A stretch of 62,858 bases of DNA from Planococcus chinensis (lineage in GTDB: Bacteria > Bacillota > Bacilli > Bacillales_A > Planococcaceae). Below, piece after piece: positions 34,332 to 43,280 of this stretch. A program made the translations under genes and the position numbers. Under the pieces are notes generated by a model. The model did not search any database. It was not told the DNA's origin and saw nothing but the letters and a program-made list of their open reading frames with translations. The first letter of the stretch is position 1. Each line of letters opens with the position of its first letter. Location: contig NZ_JABWTK010000015.1 of assembly GCF_020071995.1 (NCBI RefSeq), positions 1-62,858 on the forward strand, written 5' to 3'.

Positions 34332-35528
34332 ATGACATCAAAACTTTATTACGAGGATTCGGAACTTTCAGAGGCAATTGTCAGCATCATTGCAAGCGGC
34401 GAAGACGAGAAAGGAACTTATGCCGTTTTGGATCAAACCTGTTTTTATCCTGAAGGCGGCGGGCAGCCGTCCGATACTGGCTATATTGGTGAAGTGCGGG
34501 TGCTGGATGTGCAGAGTGTGGAAGATGAAATCCGGCACTACACGGCGGATCCGCTGCCAGAAGGAAGCTTTAAAGCAGAAATTGACTGGAATCGCCGGTG
34601 GGACCATATGCAGCAGCATGCAGGACAGCATGTTTTAAGTGCTGTTTTGGACGACTATCATCAGTTAAAGACAGCCAGTTTCCATTTAGGGGAAGAGCGG
34701 GTATCCATCGATTTAAATGCACCGCAGATTTCCAAGAGCCAGCTGCAGCAAGCGGAACGGGCCGCAAATGACGTCATCCGGAAGCACCTGCCGATTTCCA
34801 CGGAATGGGTTTCCGAGAGTCAAGCACAGACGATGGAATTAAGAAAACCGCCGGCGGTAACCGGGGATATTCGGCTGGTAAAAATCGACGGGGTCGATTT
34901 GAACGCTTGCGGCGGCACCCACCCCAAAAATACAGCAGACATTGGAATGATTAAAATCATCGGGACAGAAAAAGCGAAAGGCGGCACGCGTTTGTATTTC
35001 TTATGTGGAAACCGGGCTATGGACCATTTCGATTTGCTGCTTGATCAGACCAATGTATTGGTGCAAAAGCTCAATGCCCCACTGACTGATTTGCCCACCG
35101 CAGCCGATGCACTGCTGCATGAAAAAGCGGAACAGGATAAGGAAATGAAAGAACTGCGGACAAAACTGCTCGAAGCAGAAGCGCAGATGATTCAGCCCGA
35201 GAACGGCACCGGATTCATTCAGCAAGTTTTTTCCGGCCGTCCGGTGAAAGAAGTACAGCAATTGGCGCGCTTAACGATTGCCAATCATCCGTCAGCAGTG
35301 CTGCTGTTTTTGATCACGGAAGACGATAGTATCCGTTTTGTTTGTGCAAAAGGCGAAGAAGCGGAAGGCAATATGAAAGATGTTTTACAGGAACTTCTTC
35401 AGTTGACCGATGGGAAAGGCGGCGGCAATGCCCAGTCGGCGCAAGGCGGCGGAAAAACAGTACATGCTCCTGATTTGTTTTTCCAAACCTTTCAATCGAG
35501 TCTGAAAAATATCCAGGGAATTCTGTAA
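34332..35528 (+). CDS. Alanyl-tRNA editing protein (AlaX-like, with DHHA1 domain)
   Basis: The 398-residue trans-editing protein hydrolyses mischarged Ser- or Gly-tRNA(Ala). The N-terminal part shows QTCFYPEGGGQPSDTG (near 32-47). The zinc-binding HAGQHVLSAVL (near 96) and CGGTHPKNTADIG (near 193) come from the AlaRS editing domain. A coiled region follows and then a DHHA1 domain ending in GKGGGNAQSAQGGG (near 360). It lacks the aminoacylation core. AAAGAGGG precedes the ATG. It is followed 58 bases later by the beta-propeller gene. Confidence 0.92.
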   Translation: MTSKLYYEDSELSEAIVSIIASGEDEKGTYAVLDQTCFYPEGGGQPSDTGYIGEVRVLDVQSVEDEIRHYTADPLPEGSFKAEIDWNRRWDHMQQHAGQHVLSAVLDDYHQLKTASFHLGEERVSIDLNAPQISKSQLQQAERAANDVIRKHLPISTEWVSESQAQTMELRKPPAVTGDIRLVKIDGVDLNACGGTHPKNTADIGMIKIIGTEKAKGGTRLYFLCGNRAMDHFDLLLDQTNVLVQKLNAPLTDLPTAADALLHEKAEQDKEMKELRTKLLEAEAQMIQPENGTGFIQQVFSGRPVKEVQQLARLTIANHPSAVLLFLITEDDSIRFVCAKGEEAEGNMKDVLQELLQLTDGKGGGNAQSAQGGGKTVHAPDLFFQTFQSSLKNIQGIL

Positions 35529-35586
35529 CTTTTTCCGTTATTTCCTGTCTAATGGGAAAAGAGCGGTTTGAAAGGCGGAGGCGAAT

Positions 35587-37734
35587 ATGAAGAAAAGGAG
35601 TATTTGGCTATTGATTGCAGCGGCCATTGCAGCAATTGCGTTGTCGTTTGTTTGGATGAACGATAAGGTATCGGTAAGTGCATCTTCCATTGCTTTGGCG
35701 GAACAAGGATGGCGGGCAAACTTTTCTTCAGCGCTCGATCCGGAAGCCATCCAAAGAGGAGATTTGTATCTGACGGATGAAGACGGGGAGCCGGTTGAAG
35801 TCGAGATGGCACTCCATCCAAACGGAAAAACAATTGAGATTCCCCAGATTCCGACCGGCAATTACACACTTCATATCAAAAAGTCAGCACTGCAGAGGGA
35901 TTTCTTAAAGTCACTCGATGTAAAAGAAGTGGCGTTCAGTGTCCAGGAAGAAATCAAAACGCTGGCAAACGAGGAAGAACTGAAAGCTTATTTTACCCAA
36001 TTGCTGGAACTGCAGAAAAATAACGAACAGCCTGGCATGTTCAACAACGAAGGCGGCGTTACGGAAGAGTCCGCCGACAGCAGCGCAACCAGCGGAGGAG
36101 TAGAAAGCGGGGGCGAACATTCAACCACCAATAATCAGGTGGAAGGAGTGGATGAAGCCGATTTAGTGAAAACGGACGGTTCCTACATCTACTCGATCAG
36201 CGATTCCCGGGTTCTCATCACAGATGTCCGCAATCCGGAAGCCATGAGCGTCGCAAGCGAAATCAAATTCGAACAGGAGATGTATCCGCAGCAGTTGTTT
36301 ATATCGGGCGATACACTGATTGTACTTGGAAGCCGTTATACAGCCATTCCGTTTGAAGGCACAATCCGAAATTACCAATCGCATATCGGCCTGGTTTCTG
36401 TTTATCTTTACGACATCGCGGATCCGACAGCGCCGCAGGAACTCCGTGAATTCGGCACAGAAGGCAATTTAAATAATGCGCGCCTGACCAATAACATTTT
36501 GTATTACGTCACCAATGTGTATCCTGATTTTTGGGCGATTGAAGAGCAGGACAATGGCGAATTGCGGCCGCATACCTATGATTCCGAAGGAGTTGGGGAG
36601 CTTCAGCCTATGCCTTTTGAGAATATCTCTATCCTGCCGGGGTCAATGGAAGGCAGCTACAGCATCATAACGGCCATTGACTTGTCGCAGCCTGAGCAAA
36701 ACACCGTTGTGACAAAAGGCTTTTTAGGCGGCAGTGAGCAGCTGTATATGACGGAAGAATCGCTGTATTTAACCGCTTCGCATTATATGCCGATCGATGA
36801 ACAGAACATAGAAGGGGATGCTGGCATGGCCATTTGGATGCCGCATTTCGCCAATACGGAAATCTTCAAGTTCATGCTGAACGGAACGGATGTCCAGTTC
36901 CAGGCATCAAGTGAAGTAACCGGAACGCTCCTCAACCAATTTTCAATGGATGAGTACAATGGGCATTTCCGGGTCGTGACGACTGAAGGCGTAGCGTGGG
37001 ATGAAGCTGCACCTTCCAAAAACCATTTGTTTATCTTGGACAGCGGCATGAAGCAAGTGGGATCTGTAGAAGATTTGGCTAAAGGTGAACGGATCTATTC
37101 TGCCCGCTTTATCGAAGATACGGCATATATGGTGACGTTCAAAGAAACGGATCCCTTATTCGTCATTGACGTCTCGGTTCCGTCTTCTCCGAAAGTCCTT
37201 GGTGAACTGAAGATTCCGGGGTTCTCGAATTATCTGCATCCTCTGGATGAAAATCATTTAATCGGGTTTGGCTCCGACACCAAGCTGGAACCTGTCAAAG
37301 ACGGGGAACCGCTTGTCGTGACAGGAGGCATGAAAATTTCCTTGTTTGATGTCAGTGATTTCGCCAATCCAAAGGAAAAGGATACGGAAATCATCGGAGG
37401 CCGCGGCACTTATTCACCGCTGCAATACGATCACAAAGCTTTATTCGTCCATCCGGAATCGGATCTATTCGGCTTCCCGGTGACAATGTATGAAGAAGCC
37501 GCGGGCGGCAATGTTAACTTTGAAGCGCAAGGAGCGATGATTTATAGCATCACCCCGGAAGGCATCAGTGAGAAGGCTAATTTGATAGCGAAAGCTGATA
37601 TGCCATATGAAGACTGGGAAACCAGTGTCCAGCGCATCCTTTCCATCGGCGATACCTTGTTTACTGTAGCGAACAGCGAAGTGAAAAGTTACGAAACCGA
37701 TACCTTCGGTTTATTGAATACCTTAAGCTATTAA
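35587..37734 (+). CDS. Secreted/membrane-anchored beta-propeller protein (COG4880-type)
   Basis: The 715-residue protein has an N-terminal membrane anchor (about 5-22) and an Ig-like module (about 30-115). A Ser/Gly-rich linker runs near 160-180, followed by a large domain starting STTNNQVEGVDEADLVKTDG. That motif is the hallmark of secreted C-terminal beta-propeller proteins distantly related to WD40. Repeated ISLFDVSDFANPKE / SVYLYDIADPTAPQE blades are visible. It acts outside the membrane; its ligand is unknown. GAAAAGGAG overlaps the start region (ATG 35587). The C-terminus is intact, with a terminator after it. Confidence 0.85.
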   Translation: MKKRSIWLLIAAAIAAIALSFVWMNDKVSVSASSIALAEQGWRANFSSALDPEAIQRGDLYLTDEDGEPVEVEMALHPNGKTIEIPQIPTGNYTLHIKKSALQRDFLKSLDVKEVAFSVQEEIKTLANEEELKAYFTQLLELQKNNEQPGMFNNEGGVTEESADSSATSGGVESGGEHSTTNNQVEGVDEADLVKTDGSYIYSISDSRVLITDVRNPEAMSVASEIKFEQEMYPQQLFISGDTLIVLGSRYTAIPFEGTIRNYQSHIGLVSVYLYDIADPTAPQELREFGTEGNLNNARLTNNILYYVTNVYPDFWAIEEQDNGELRPHTYDSEGVGELQPMPFENISILPGSMEGSYSIITAIDLSQPEQNTVVTKGFLGGSEQLYMTEESLYLTASHYMPIDEQNIEGDAGMAIWMPHFANTEIFKFMLNGTDVQFQASSEVTGTLLNQFSMDEYNGHFRVVTTEGVAWDEAAPSKNHLFILDSGMKQVGSVEDLAKGERIYSARFIEDTAYMVTFKETDPLFVIDVSVPSSPKVLGELKIPGFSNYLHPLDENHLIGFGSDTKLEPVKDGEPLVVTGGMKISLFDVSDFANPKEKDTEIIGGRGTYSPLQYDHKALFVHPESDLFGFPVTMYEEAAGGNVNFEAQGAMIYSITPEGISEKANLIAKADMPYEDWETSVQRILSIGDTLFTVANSEVKSYETDTFGLLNTLSY

Positions 37735-37739
37735 GCGGA

Positions 37740-37772
37740 AACAGGCGAAGAAATTCTTCGCCTGTTTTTTTT
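37740..37772 (+). terminator. Terminator of the beta-propeller gene
   Basis: AACAGGCGAAGAA / TTCTTCGCCTGTT forms the stem, followed by eight T. Confidence 0.9.
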
Positions 37773-37837
37773 ATGACGTTTTCCATTAGCGGAAACAGGG
37801 AAGAAGGAAAGTATTCTGAAAAAACGGAGGGATATGG

Positions 37838-38977
37838 ATGAAAGCAGTAACTTTTCAAGGCGTAAAAGATATGCAAGTGAAAAACGTGAAAGATCCGGAA
37901 ATTGAGAAAAAAGATGATATTATCGTCAAAATCACATCGACAGCAATTTGTGGGTCTGATTTGCATATTTATCAAGGAGCGTTGCCTGCAAGAAAAGATT
38001 ATGTAATCGGACATGAACCAATGGGAATCGTAGAAGAAGTAGGGCCTGAAGTGACCAAAGTAAAAAAAGGCGACCGCATTGTACTGCCGTTCAACGTAAG
38101 CTGTGGACATTGCTTCTATTGCAGCCATGACATGGAGAGCCAGTGCGATAATTCAAACGGCAATCCGCATTTCGATACTGGCGGATACTTTGGCTTCACA
38201 GAGCGCTACGGGGACTATTCGGGCGGACAAGCGGAATATTTGCGCGTACCTTATGGGAATTTCATGCCTTTCGTTATTCCGGAATCATCGGAACTTGAAG
38301 ATGAATCGGTATTGTTTTTATCGGATGTACTCCCGACCGCTTGGTGGAGTGTTGAGAACGCAGGGGTGAAGCAAGGCGACACTGTTGTCGTTTTAGGATG
38401 TGGGCCAATCGGCTTGATGACCCAGAAGTTCGCCTGGATGAAAGGCGCGAAACGCGTCATTGCGGTCGATGAAATTCCTTACCGCATGGAACTGGCGAAA
38501 AAGATGAACAATGTAGAAGTATTCGATTTCACACAGCACGATAATATGGGTGCGTTCATCCACGAAATCACAAGCGGCGGCGCACAAGTAGTCATCGACT
38601 GTGTCGGAATGGACGGCAAGAAATCTACAGCTGAAGCGATCCAGCAGAAATTGATGCTGCAGGGCGGAACGTTAAGTGCAATCGATATTGCGAAAGACGC
38701 TGTCAGCAAATTTGGTGTCATTCAATTGACAGGGGTTTACGGACTAAAATATAACCAATTCCCGCTTGGTAATATTTTTGAGCGCAATGTGACGATGAAA
38801 ATGGGCCAGGCGCCGGTTATTCATTTGATGCCGATGCTTTATGAAAAAATCGAAAACGGCGAGTTTGACCCGCGTGAAATCATTTCCCACATCATGCCGC
38901 TCGAAAAAGCGAGCGACGCTTACCAAATCTTCAATGACCACACAGATGATTGCACGAAGGTCGTCTTGAAACCATAA
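37838..38977 (+). CDS. Zinc-dependent alcohol dehydrogenase (formaldehyde dehydrogenase-like)
   Basis: The 379-residue MDR enzyme carries the catalytic zinc ligands Cys39 (ICGSDLH) and the GHEPMGIVEE His/Glu (near 61). The structural zinc set is CGHCFYCSHDMESQC (near 90-104), slightly different from the usual C-x2-C-x2-C-x7-C because of its spacing. The NAD Rossmann motif is VLGCGPIGLM (near 187). The extended loop after the zinc lobe is like glutathione-independent formaldehyde dehydrogenases. The substrate is uncertain. ACGGAGGG precedes the ATG. It is monocistronic. Confidence 0.9.
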   Translation: MKAVTFQGVKDMQVKNVKDPEIEKKDDIIVKITSTAICGSDLHIYQGALPARKDYVIGHEPMGIVEEVGPEVTKVKKGDRIVLPFNVSCGHCFYCSHDMESQCDNSNGNPHFDTGGYFGFTERYGDYSGGQAEYLRVPYGNFMPFVIPESSELEDESVLFLSDVLPTAWWSVENAGVKQGDTVVVLGCGPIGLMTQKFAWMKGAKRVIAVDEIPYRMELAKKMNNVEVFDFTQHDNMGAFIHEITSGGAQVVIDCVGMDGKKSTAEAIQQKLMLQGGTLSAIDIAKDAVSKFGVIQLTGVYGLKYNQFPLGNIFERNVTMKMGQAPVIHLMPMLYEKIENGEFDPREIISHIMPLEKASDAYQIFNDHTDDCTKVVLKP

Positions 38978-39007
38978 AGCTGAAAGTATGTTATAATATC
39001 GTATAAT

Positions 39008-39043
39008 TAAACGCCCCTGTAATTCAGGGGCGTTTAATTTTTT
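39008..39043 (+). terminator. Terminator of the alcohol dehydrogenase gene
   Basis: TTAAACGCCCCTG / CAGGGGCGTTTAA forms the stem, followed by a T run. Confidence 0.9.
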
Positions 39044-39085
39044 GGCGAAATACGCTATCATGAGGAATAAAATAAAAATCTTTCA

Positions 39086-39133
39086 GTGGGGGATCGCTAA
39101 TCTTCCACTGATTGTCCGTTAAAACGGGATAAA
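39086..39133 (+). repeat. Double-hairpin element upstream of the ThrE-type gene
   Basis: The outer stem TCAGTGG / CCACTGA is followed by the short hairpin CCGTTAAAACGG and GATAAA, matching the second unit at 15180-15236. It ends about 19 bases before the GTG start at 39152. Confidence 0.65.
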
Positions 39134-39151
39134 AGCTAAGGGGGAAAGCAA

Positions 39152-39907
39152 GTGGTTCAAACTGGAGAAACAAGGCGCGAGCTTGCCCTGGATTGTTTTT
39201 TGCTAGCAGGTAAAATATTGATGGAAAATGGAGCGGAAACCTATCGGGTGGAAGATACGATGATCCGGATGGCGGTTTCCCAAAAAATGACGAACTCCCA
39301 TTGTTTTGTGACGCCGACCGGCATCATGTTTTCTCCGAGTGATGAACTTCCGACTCGTTTTGTCCGCATCAATGCGCGCCAGACCGATTTGGAGCGGGTA
39401 GCGCTGGTCAATGCGGTTTCCAGAAAATTGGTTGCGATGGAATTGACGCTTCAGCAGGCTTATGAAGAGCTGGAAAAAATCGACCAAAACAATTATAAAT
39501 TTAATATTTGGCTGCAAATCCTGGCAGCTGCCACAGCAAGCGGCTGTTTTTTAATACTGCTTGGCGGCAGCTGGAACGATTTGCCGTTTGCCTTTGTTTT
39601 TGGAGGTACGGGATATATTATCGTGGAAACGATTTTGGAAAGAACCCGGGTAAAGTTTTTTGCTGAATTTATCGGATCTCTTGCAATTGGGATCTTGGCC
39701 ATATTAGCGGTCTACTCCGGATTTGGGATTGACAGGGACACCATCATTATTGGCTCGATCATGCCGCTGGTTCCGGGTCTGCTCATTACCAATGCCGTGC
39801 GTGACTTAATGGCCGGCCATTTTGTTTCCGGCTTGTCGAAAGGGGCAGAAGCATTCTTGACGGCATTTGCCATCGGGGGCGGCATCGCCCTTGTATTATC
39901 ATTTTAG
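39152..39907 (+). CDS. Threonine/serine exporter family protein, large subunit (YjjP/ThrE N-terminal type)
   Basis: The 251-residue protein has a cytosolic domain (1-120) with GAETYRVEDTMIRMA (near 28-42) and TPTGIMFSPSDE. About five membrane helices follow. In corynebacterial ThrE this half and the next gene's product form one protein. The split form (YjjP/YjjB) exports succinate in E. coli, so a Thr/Ser or dicarboxylate role are both possible. The start is GTG at 39152, preceded by AAGGGGGAAAG. It lies 11 bases before its partner gene, and its leader holds the double-hairpin element. Confidence 0.9.
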   Translation: MVQTGETRRELALDCFLLAGKILMENGAETYRVEDTMIRMAVSQKMTNSHCFVTPTGIMFSPSDELPTRFVRINARQTDLERVALVNAVSRKLVAMELTLQQAYEELEKIDQNNYKFNIWLQILAAATASGCFLILLGGSWNDLPFAFVFGGTGYIIVETILERTRVKFFAEFIGSLAIGILAILAVYSGFGIDRDTIIIGSIMPLVPGLLITNAVRDLMAGHFVSGLSKGAEAFLTAFAIGGGIALVLSF

Positions 39908-39918
39908 GAGGAGATTGG

Positions 39919-40386
39919 ATGAATTGGCCATTGGAGGCGTTTCTTAGTTTTCTGGCGGCCGGTGCTTTTGGCGTCATTTTCAATACACCGCGCCGCACCT
40001 TAATCAGCTGTGGTTTGGTCGGCATGACAGGATGGCTGATTTACCGGATTTACGAGCTTGTGCTGGGCGATCCCGTCCAGGCGACTTTTGCCGGTGCGTT
40101 CGGCGTGGCGCTTGTTGCCCATTTATTGGCGAAGAAGTTCCGGATGCCAATGATCATTTTCAGTGTTGCCGGCATCATTCCGCTGGTTCCAGGAAGCAAG
40201 GCGTACAATGCCATGCGGAATATTGTGGAAAACAATTACCTGGAAGCTATAAAATTCGCTTCTGAAGCTTTGATGATTTCAGGGGCTGTCGCGATGGGGC
40301 TTGTCTTTGCGGAAGTGCTGATGCAAGCAGTATTTAAGCAGCAAGCAAAGCGGATACAACGAAAAATCGGTATGACCCCGGATTAA
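39919..40386 (+). CDS. Threonine/serine exporter family protein, small subunit (YjjB/ThrE_2 type)
   Basis: The 155-residue protein has four or five membrane helices and the typical FSVAGIIPLVPGSKAYNAMRN segment (near 81-101, with a central PLVPGS). It is expected to complex with the upstream protein, which contains an analogous MPLVPGLLITNAVRD. GGAGG precedes the ATG. A bidirectional terminator follows. Confidence 0.92.
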   Translation: MNWPLEAFLSFLAAGAFGVIFNTPRRTLISCGLVGMTGWLIYRIYELVLGDPVQATFAGAFGVALVAHLLAKKFRMPMIIFSVAGIIPLVPGSKAYNAMRNIVENNYLEAIKFASEALMISGAVAMGLVFAEVLMQAVFKQQAKRIQRKIGMTPD

Positions 40387-40407
40387 TGCCAGGGCCATAC
40401 CGATTTT
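40363..40407. terminator. Bidirectional terminator
   Basis: AAAATCGGTATG / CATACCGATTTT surrounds the stop of the exporter gene and serves the convergent EAL gene as well. Confidence 0.85.
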
Positions 40408-40410
40408 AAA

Positions 40411-42417
40411 TTAATTCAACCACTTTTCCAGATCATGGGCTTCCATTGGACGCCCGGAAATATAGCCTTGGATGATATCGCAGTCCATGGCACGAAGCAG
40501 TTCAAGCTGTTCATTGGTTTCAACGCCTTCAGCGGTTACCTGGAAATCCAAGCTCTTGCCGAATTGGATCATGCCTTTGATCATTTTCTGCATTTTTTCC
40601 TGCTTGGTAATCGATTGGATAATATCCCGGTCGATCTTTAAACTGGAGATGGGCAGCAAGAGCATATAACGGAACGATGCATAGCCGGTTCCGAAATCAT
40701 CAAGCGAGAAAGAAATACCGGCTTGGTGGAGTTGTTTCATCTGTTTGATGATGGATTGCTCCGCTTCAGCTTCCAAGGCGAATTTCTCGGTAATTTCGAT
40801 TGTCAGCGAGTTTGCCACTCCTTCGTTCAGTGCAAGCTGTTCCAGGAAAACTTTTGCCATGTCCTTGTCCCGGAATTCGCGGATCGAAGAGTTGATGCTG
40901 ACGTTCAAATCGATGCCGCGCGATTTCCATTCTTGCTGTTGAGCGCAGACCGTCTCAAGCACGAATTTGCCGATTTCATGGATCATGCCGCTTTCTTCAG
41001 CGATTGGAATCAGTTCATCCGGCGTCACAATGCCAATTTCCGAGTCTTCCCATCGTACGAGCGCTTCCACGCCTTCCACTTTGCCGGTACTCAAATTGAC
41101 TTGAGGCTGGTAAAGCAGACGCAGGTTGCGCCGGTCCAGCGCATGGATCAGGCGCCGTTCAATAAGGGAAGTTCGGTTAAGGCGTTCGTGGTCATCGGAA
41201 GTAAGGGCGGAAATGGCGCTGCCGCCGCGTTCTTTCACTTTTTTGATTGTCGCATGCGAAGCCTTGATCAAATGGACAAACGATTGCTGGTCTTCGGGAT
41301 AACGCGTAATGGCGCCGCTGACGGTCAATGGGATTGCGGTGCCGTGCATATAGATGGGATGCTGCTGCAAATAATGAAGGAAGCCTTCAATAAACCAATT
41401 GCTGAGCGGTGTCACCAAAGCGAATTCGTGCAAACCTGCCCGGGTAATGATCGAGTCAGAGAAGTACATCCGCAAACGTTTCGTAAATTCGACAAGAAGT
41501 TCGTTTTCGGTATCCGTATCCGAAACATCCTGCAGCGTGTAGAAACGGTCAATATCCATGTACACAAAAGAAAAATGCTTGCGTTCTTCAATGAATTCAT
41601 TGACCACTTGTTCCAGGCGATGCCGGTTTTCGAGGCCCGTAATGGGATCGATGAAAGCGATGGCCTCCAAGTGATGCTGCGCATTTTTGGAGGCTGTAAT
41701 GTCTTTCTCCAGGAAAATGTAATAGGTGTCATCGCCTTTGACCTGCATGGGAATGGCGGTTAAATCCACCCAATAGACGTCGCCGTCTTTTTTCAGTTTC
41801 TTGGCTTGTCCATTCCAGACCTTGCCGTTTTTCAGCGTTGCGGTCAGCGTTTCAACAAAATGAACATCTTCCCCGGCTTCGCCGAACATTTGCCAGATCG
41901 GTTTGCCGAGAATCCGTTTGGGCGTCCATTTGCTCAATTTTAAAAATAGAGGGTTGGCATACGTAATCAGAAACTCTTCATCAAAATACAAAAGCATGAA
42001 CGAGTCGTCCAGACCGTTTCGCAAGCTATTCAATTCTCTGCTTGCTGAGCCTTCTTCATCCACTTCATCCACTTCAAAAATAGACATGATAAACTGTTCG
42101 CCGTCTGCGGCAAACGCTTTAGTGACGATTGTTGTATATGTATGTCCGCCGGTTCCCAAGCCAACTTCCACATCTTCAAACCGGATAGGTTCTTTGCTAT
42201 GTAAAATCGTTTCCCAAGAATGTTTATAAAGTGCAGCTTTTTCAGGGTTCATATAAGGATAAAGTTGCCCTTTGATGGAACTTGATTCGACTTGGAAAAC
42301 GCGTTCCGCATGGCGGTTGCACCATACAACAAGCCCGTCTTTGTCCATAATGATAATGGGAAAAGGGATGTGGTTGAAAACGAGATTATTCGATAGTAGG
42401 TCTTGCAATTCACTCAT
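40411..42417 (-). CDS. PAS-GGDEF-EAL protein, degenerate GGDEF and likely active c-di-GMP phosphodiesterase
   Basis: The 668-residue cytosolic protein has two PAS/PAC domains (about 10-120 and 135-250). A GGDEF-type domain follows (about 255-400), in which the signature is replaced by AGLHEFAL, so cyclase activity is unlikely. The EAL domain (about 425-665) keeps EALVRW, the Asn in NVSINSSIREF, IEITE, DDFGTGYASFRY, LKIDRDII, TAEGVET and QGYISG. These are the metal and substrate residues of active c-di-GMP phosphodiesterases. GAGCG after AAAAGG precedes the ATG at 42417. Its upstream leader holds a closed stem-loop structure (42446-42540). Confidence 0.9.
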   Translation of the reverse strand: MSELQDLLSNNLVFNHIPFPIIIMDKDGLVVWCNRHAERVFQVESSSIKGQLYPYMNPEKAALYKHSWETILHSKEPIRFEDVEVGLGTGGHTYTTIVTKAFAADGEQFIMSIFEVDEVDEEGSASRELNSLRNGLDDSFMLLYFDEEFLITYANPLFLKLSKWTPKRILGKPIWQMFGEAGEDVHFVETLTATLKNGKVWNGQAKKLKKDGDVYWVDLTAIPMQVKGDDTYYIFLEKDITASKNAQHHLEAIAFIDPITGLENRHRLEQVVNEFIEERKHFSFVYMDIDRFYTLQDVSDTDTENELLVEFTKRLRMYFSDSIITRAGLHEFALVTPLSNWFIEGFLHYLQQHPIYMHGTAIPLTVSGAITRYPEDQQSFVHLIKASHATIKKVKERGGSAISALTSDDHERLNRTSLIERRLIHALDRRNLRLLYQPQVNLSTGKVEGVEALVRWEDSEIGIVTPDELIPIAEESGMIHEIGKFVLETVCAQQQEWKSRGIDLNVSINSSIREFRDKDMAKVFLEQLALNEGVANSLTIEITEKFALEAEAEQSIIKQMKQLHQAGISFSLDDFGTGYASFRYMLLLPISSLKIDRDIIQSITKQEKMQKMIKGMIQFGKSLDFQVTAEGVETNEQLELLRAMDCDIIQGYISGRPMEAHDLEKWLN

Positions 42418-42445
42418 TCCATAACGCTCCTTTTCCATAGTTTTT

Positions 42446-42540
42446 CCTGCTTCAACAGGCAGTAAGCTCCGCTTCTTGAAACAGGAGAGCTACGGCCGCA
42501 AACGACCGGCAGGTCCATTTCACAGTCCGTCGGTTGAAGA
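42446..42540 (-). ncRNA. Candidate structured leader upstream of the PAS-GGDEF-EAL gene
   Basis: The ends CTTCAAC and GTTGAAG are perfectly complementary and would close a multi-branch fold. Inside are a stem pairing GTAAGCTCC with GGAGAGCTAC (42462-42493) and a GCCG / CGGC hairpin (42495-42510). The terminal arm GTTGAAG can instead join a CCTG / CAGG hairpin (42446-42459) just before the gene. Competing pairings suggest a regulatory switch. It does not match c-di-GMP-I or other riboswitch consensus sequences that I recall. The strand is assigned from the adjacent minus-strand gene. Positions 42541-42640 hold nothing else recognised. Confidence 0.45.
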
Positions 42541-42725
42541 GAAATTTACCAACTGAATTTTCTCTTTATTTCCATTATAAAGAAGAAAAGGAAGATAGTC
42601 ATCCTTTTCAAAATATTGTAAATAAAATTTAACAGATATTCACTATGCTTATTTTATCAGCCGTGAGAGAATGGTGGAAGAAAAAAAGAAAATAATGAGA
42701 GAAATGAAAGAAGAGGTAATAAGAA

Positions 42726-43280
42726 ATGAATAAAACTATCACTTTATTGTTATTTTTGATGTTGCTAACACCACTTTCAGCACAAGCACACACTACACTA
42801 ACGTCGTCTACTCCAGCGGAAGGTGAAGTGTTGCCAGTCCAGCCAGAAGAAATAGAGTTGGTTTTTGGCACAGTTATTGAAGAAGGAAGTTCCATGTTAT
42901 TAGAAGGCCCTGAACAAAATTATGACGTGGAAAATATTTCTATAAATGATAATGTCATGACGGGTTCCTTGGAAGAAGGGCTTCCGAATGGCCAGTACAT
43001 CATTACCTGGAAAATCATAGGGGAAGACGGCCATCCGATTGAAGGGCAAGTGCCATTTGGGATAAAAGCAGAAGAGCTTGCTGAAGAAGAACCTGCTGAA
43101 AACGAAACAGCGGAAGACGAGCTGGCAGCGGAGGAAGATTTGGCCACGGAACAACAAGAAGAAAGCTCCGAAGCGAATGAAACTGATGAAGGCAGCGGTT
43201 TATTGTCGACCGTTCTTCTCCTGGCGGCAGCTGTACTAATCGGTTTCAGTTTGTACAAGCTTCTTAAGAAAAAATCATGA
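42726..43280 (+). CDS. CopC-domain copper-binding protein with C-terminal anchor
   Basis: The 184-residue protein has a signal peptide (1-21, ending AQA). The mature protein begins with His, the N-terminal copper ligand of CopC, and DGHPIEG (near 100) supplies the Asp and His partners. An acidic Glu/Ala linker (about 115-155) leads to a C-terminal membrane helix and KLLKKKS tail. It holds copper on the outer face for delivery to the CopD partner. AAGAGGTAA precedes the ATG. Its stop overlaps the copD start (ATGA). Confidence 0.9.
   Translation: MNKTITLLLFLMLLTPLSAQAHTTLTSSTPAEGEVLPVQPEEIELVFGTVIEEGSSMLLEGPEQNYDVENISINDNVMTGSLEEGLPNGQYIITWKIIGEDGHPIEGQVPFGIKAEELAEEEPAENETAEDELAAEEDLATEQQEESSEANETDEGSGLLSTVLLLAAAVLIGFSLYKLLKKKS

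Noticed and set aside
40723..41763. Long plus-strand ORF (346 codons) within the PAS-GGDEF-EAL gene
   Set aside because: Antisense to conserved GGDEF and EAL motifs; composition is that of a shadow frame.
42446..42540. c-di-GMP-I riboswitch
   Set aside because: Placement before a c-di-GMP enzyme is tempting, but the recalled GEMM core blocks (such as CACGCACAGGGCAAACC and the tetraloop receptor) are absent.
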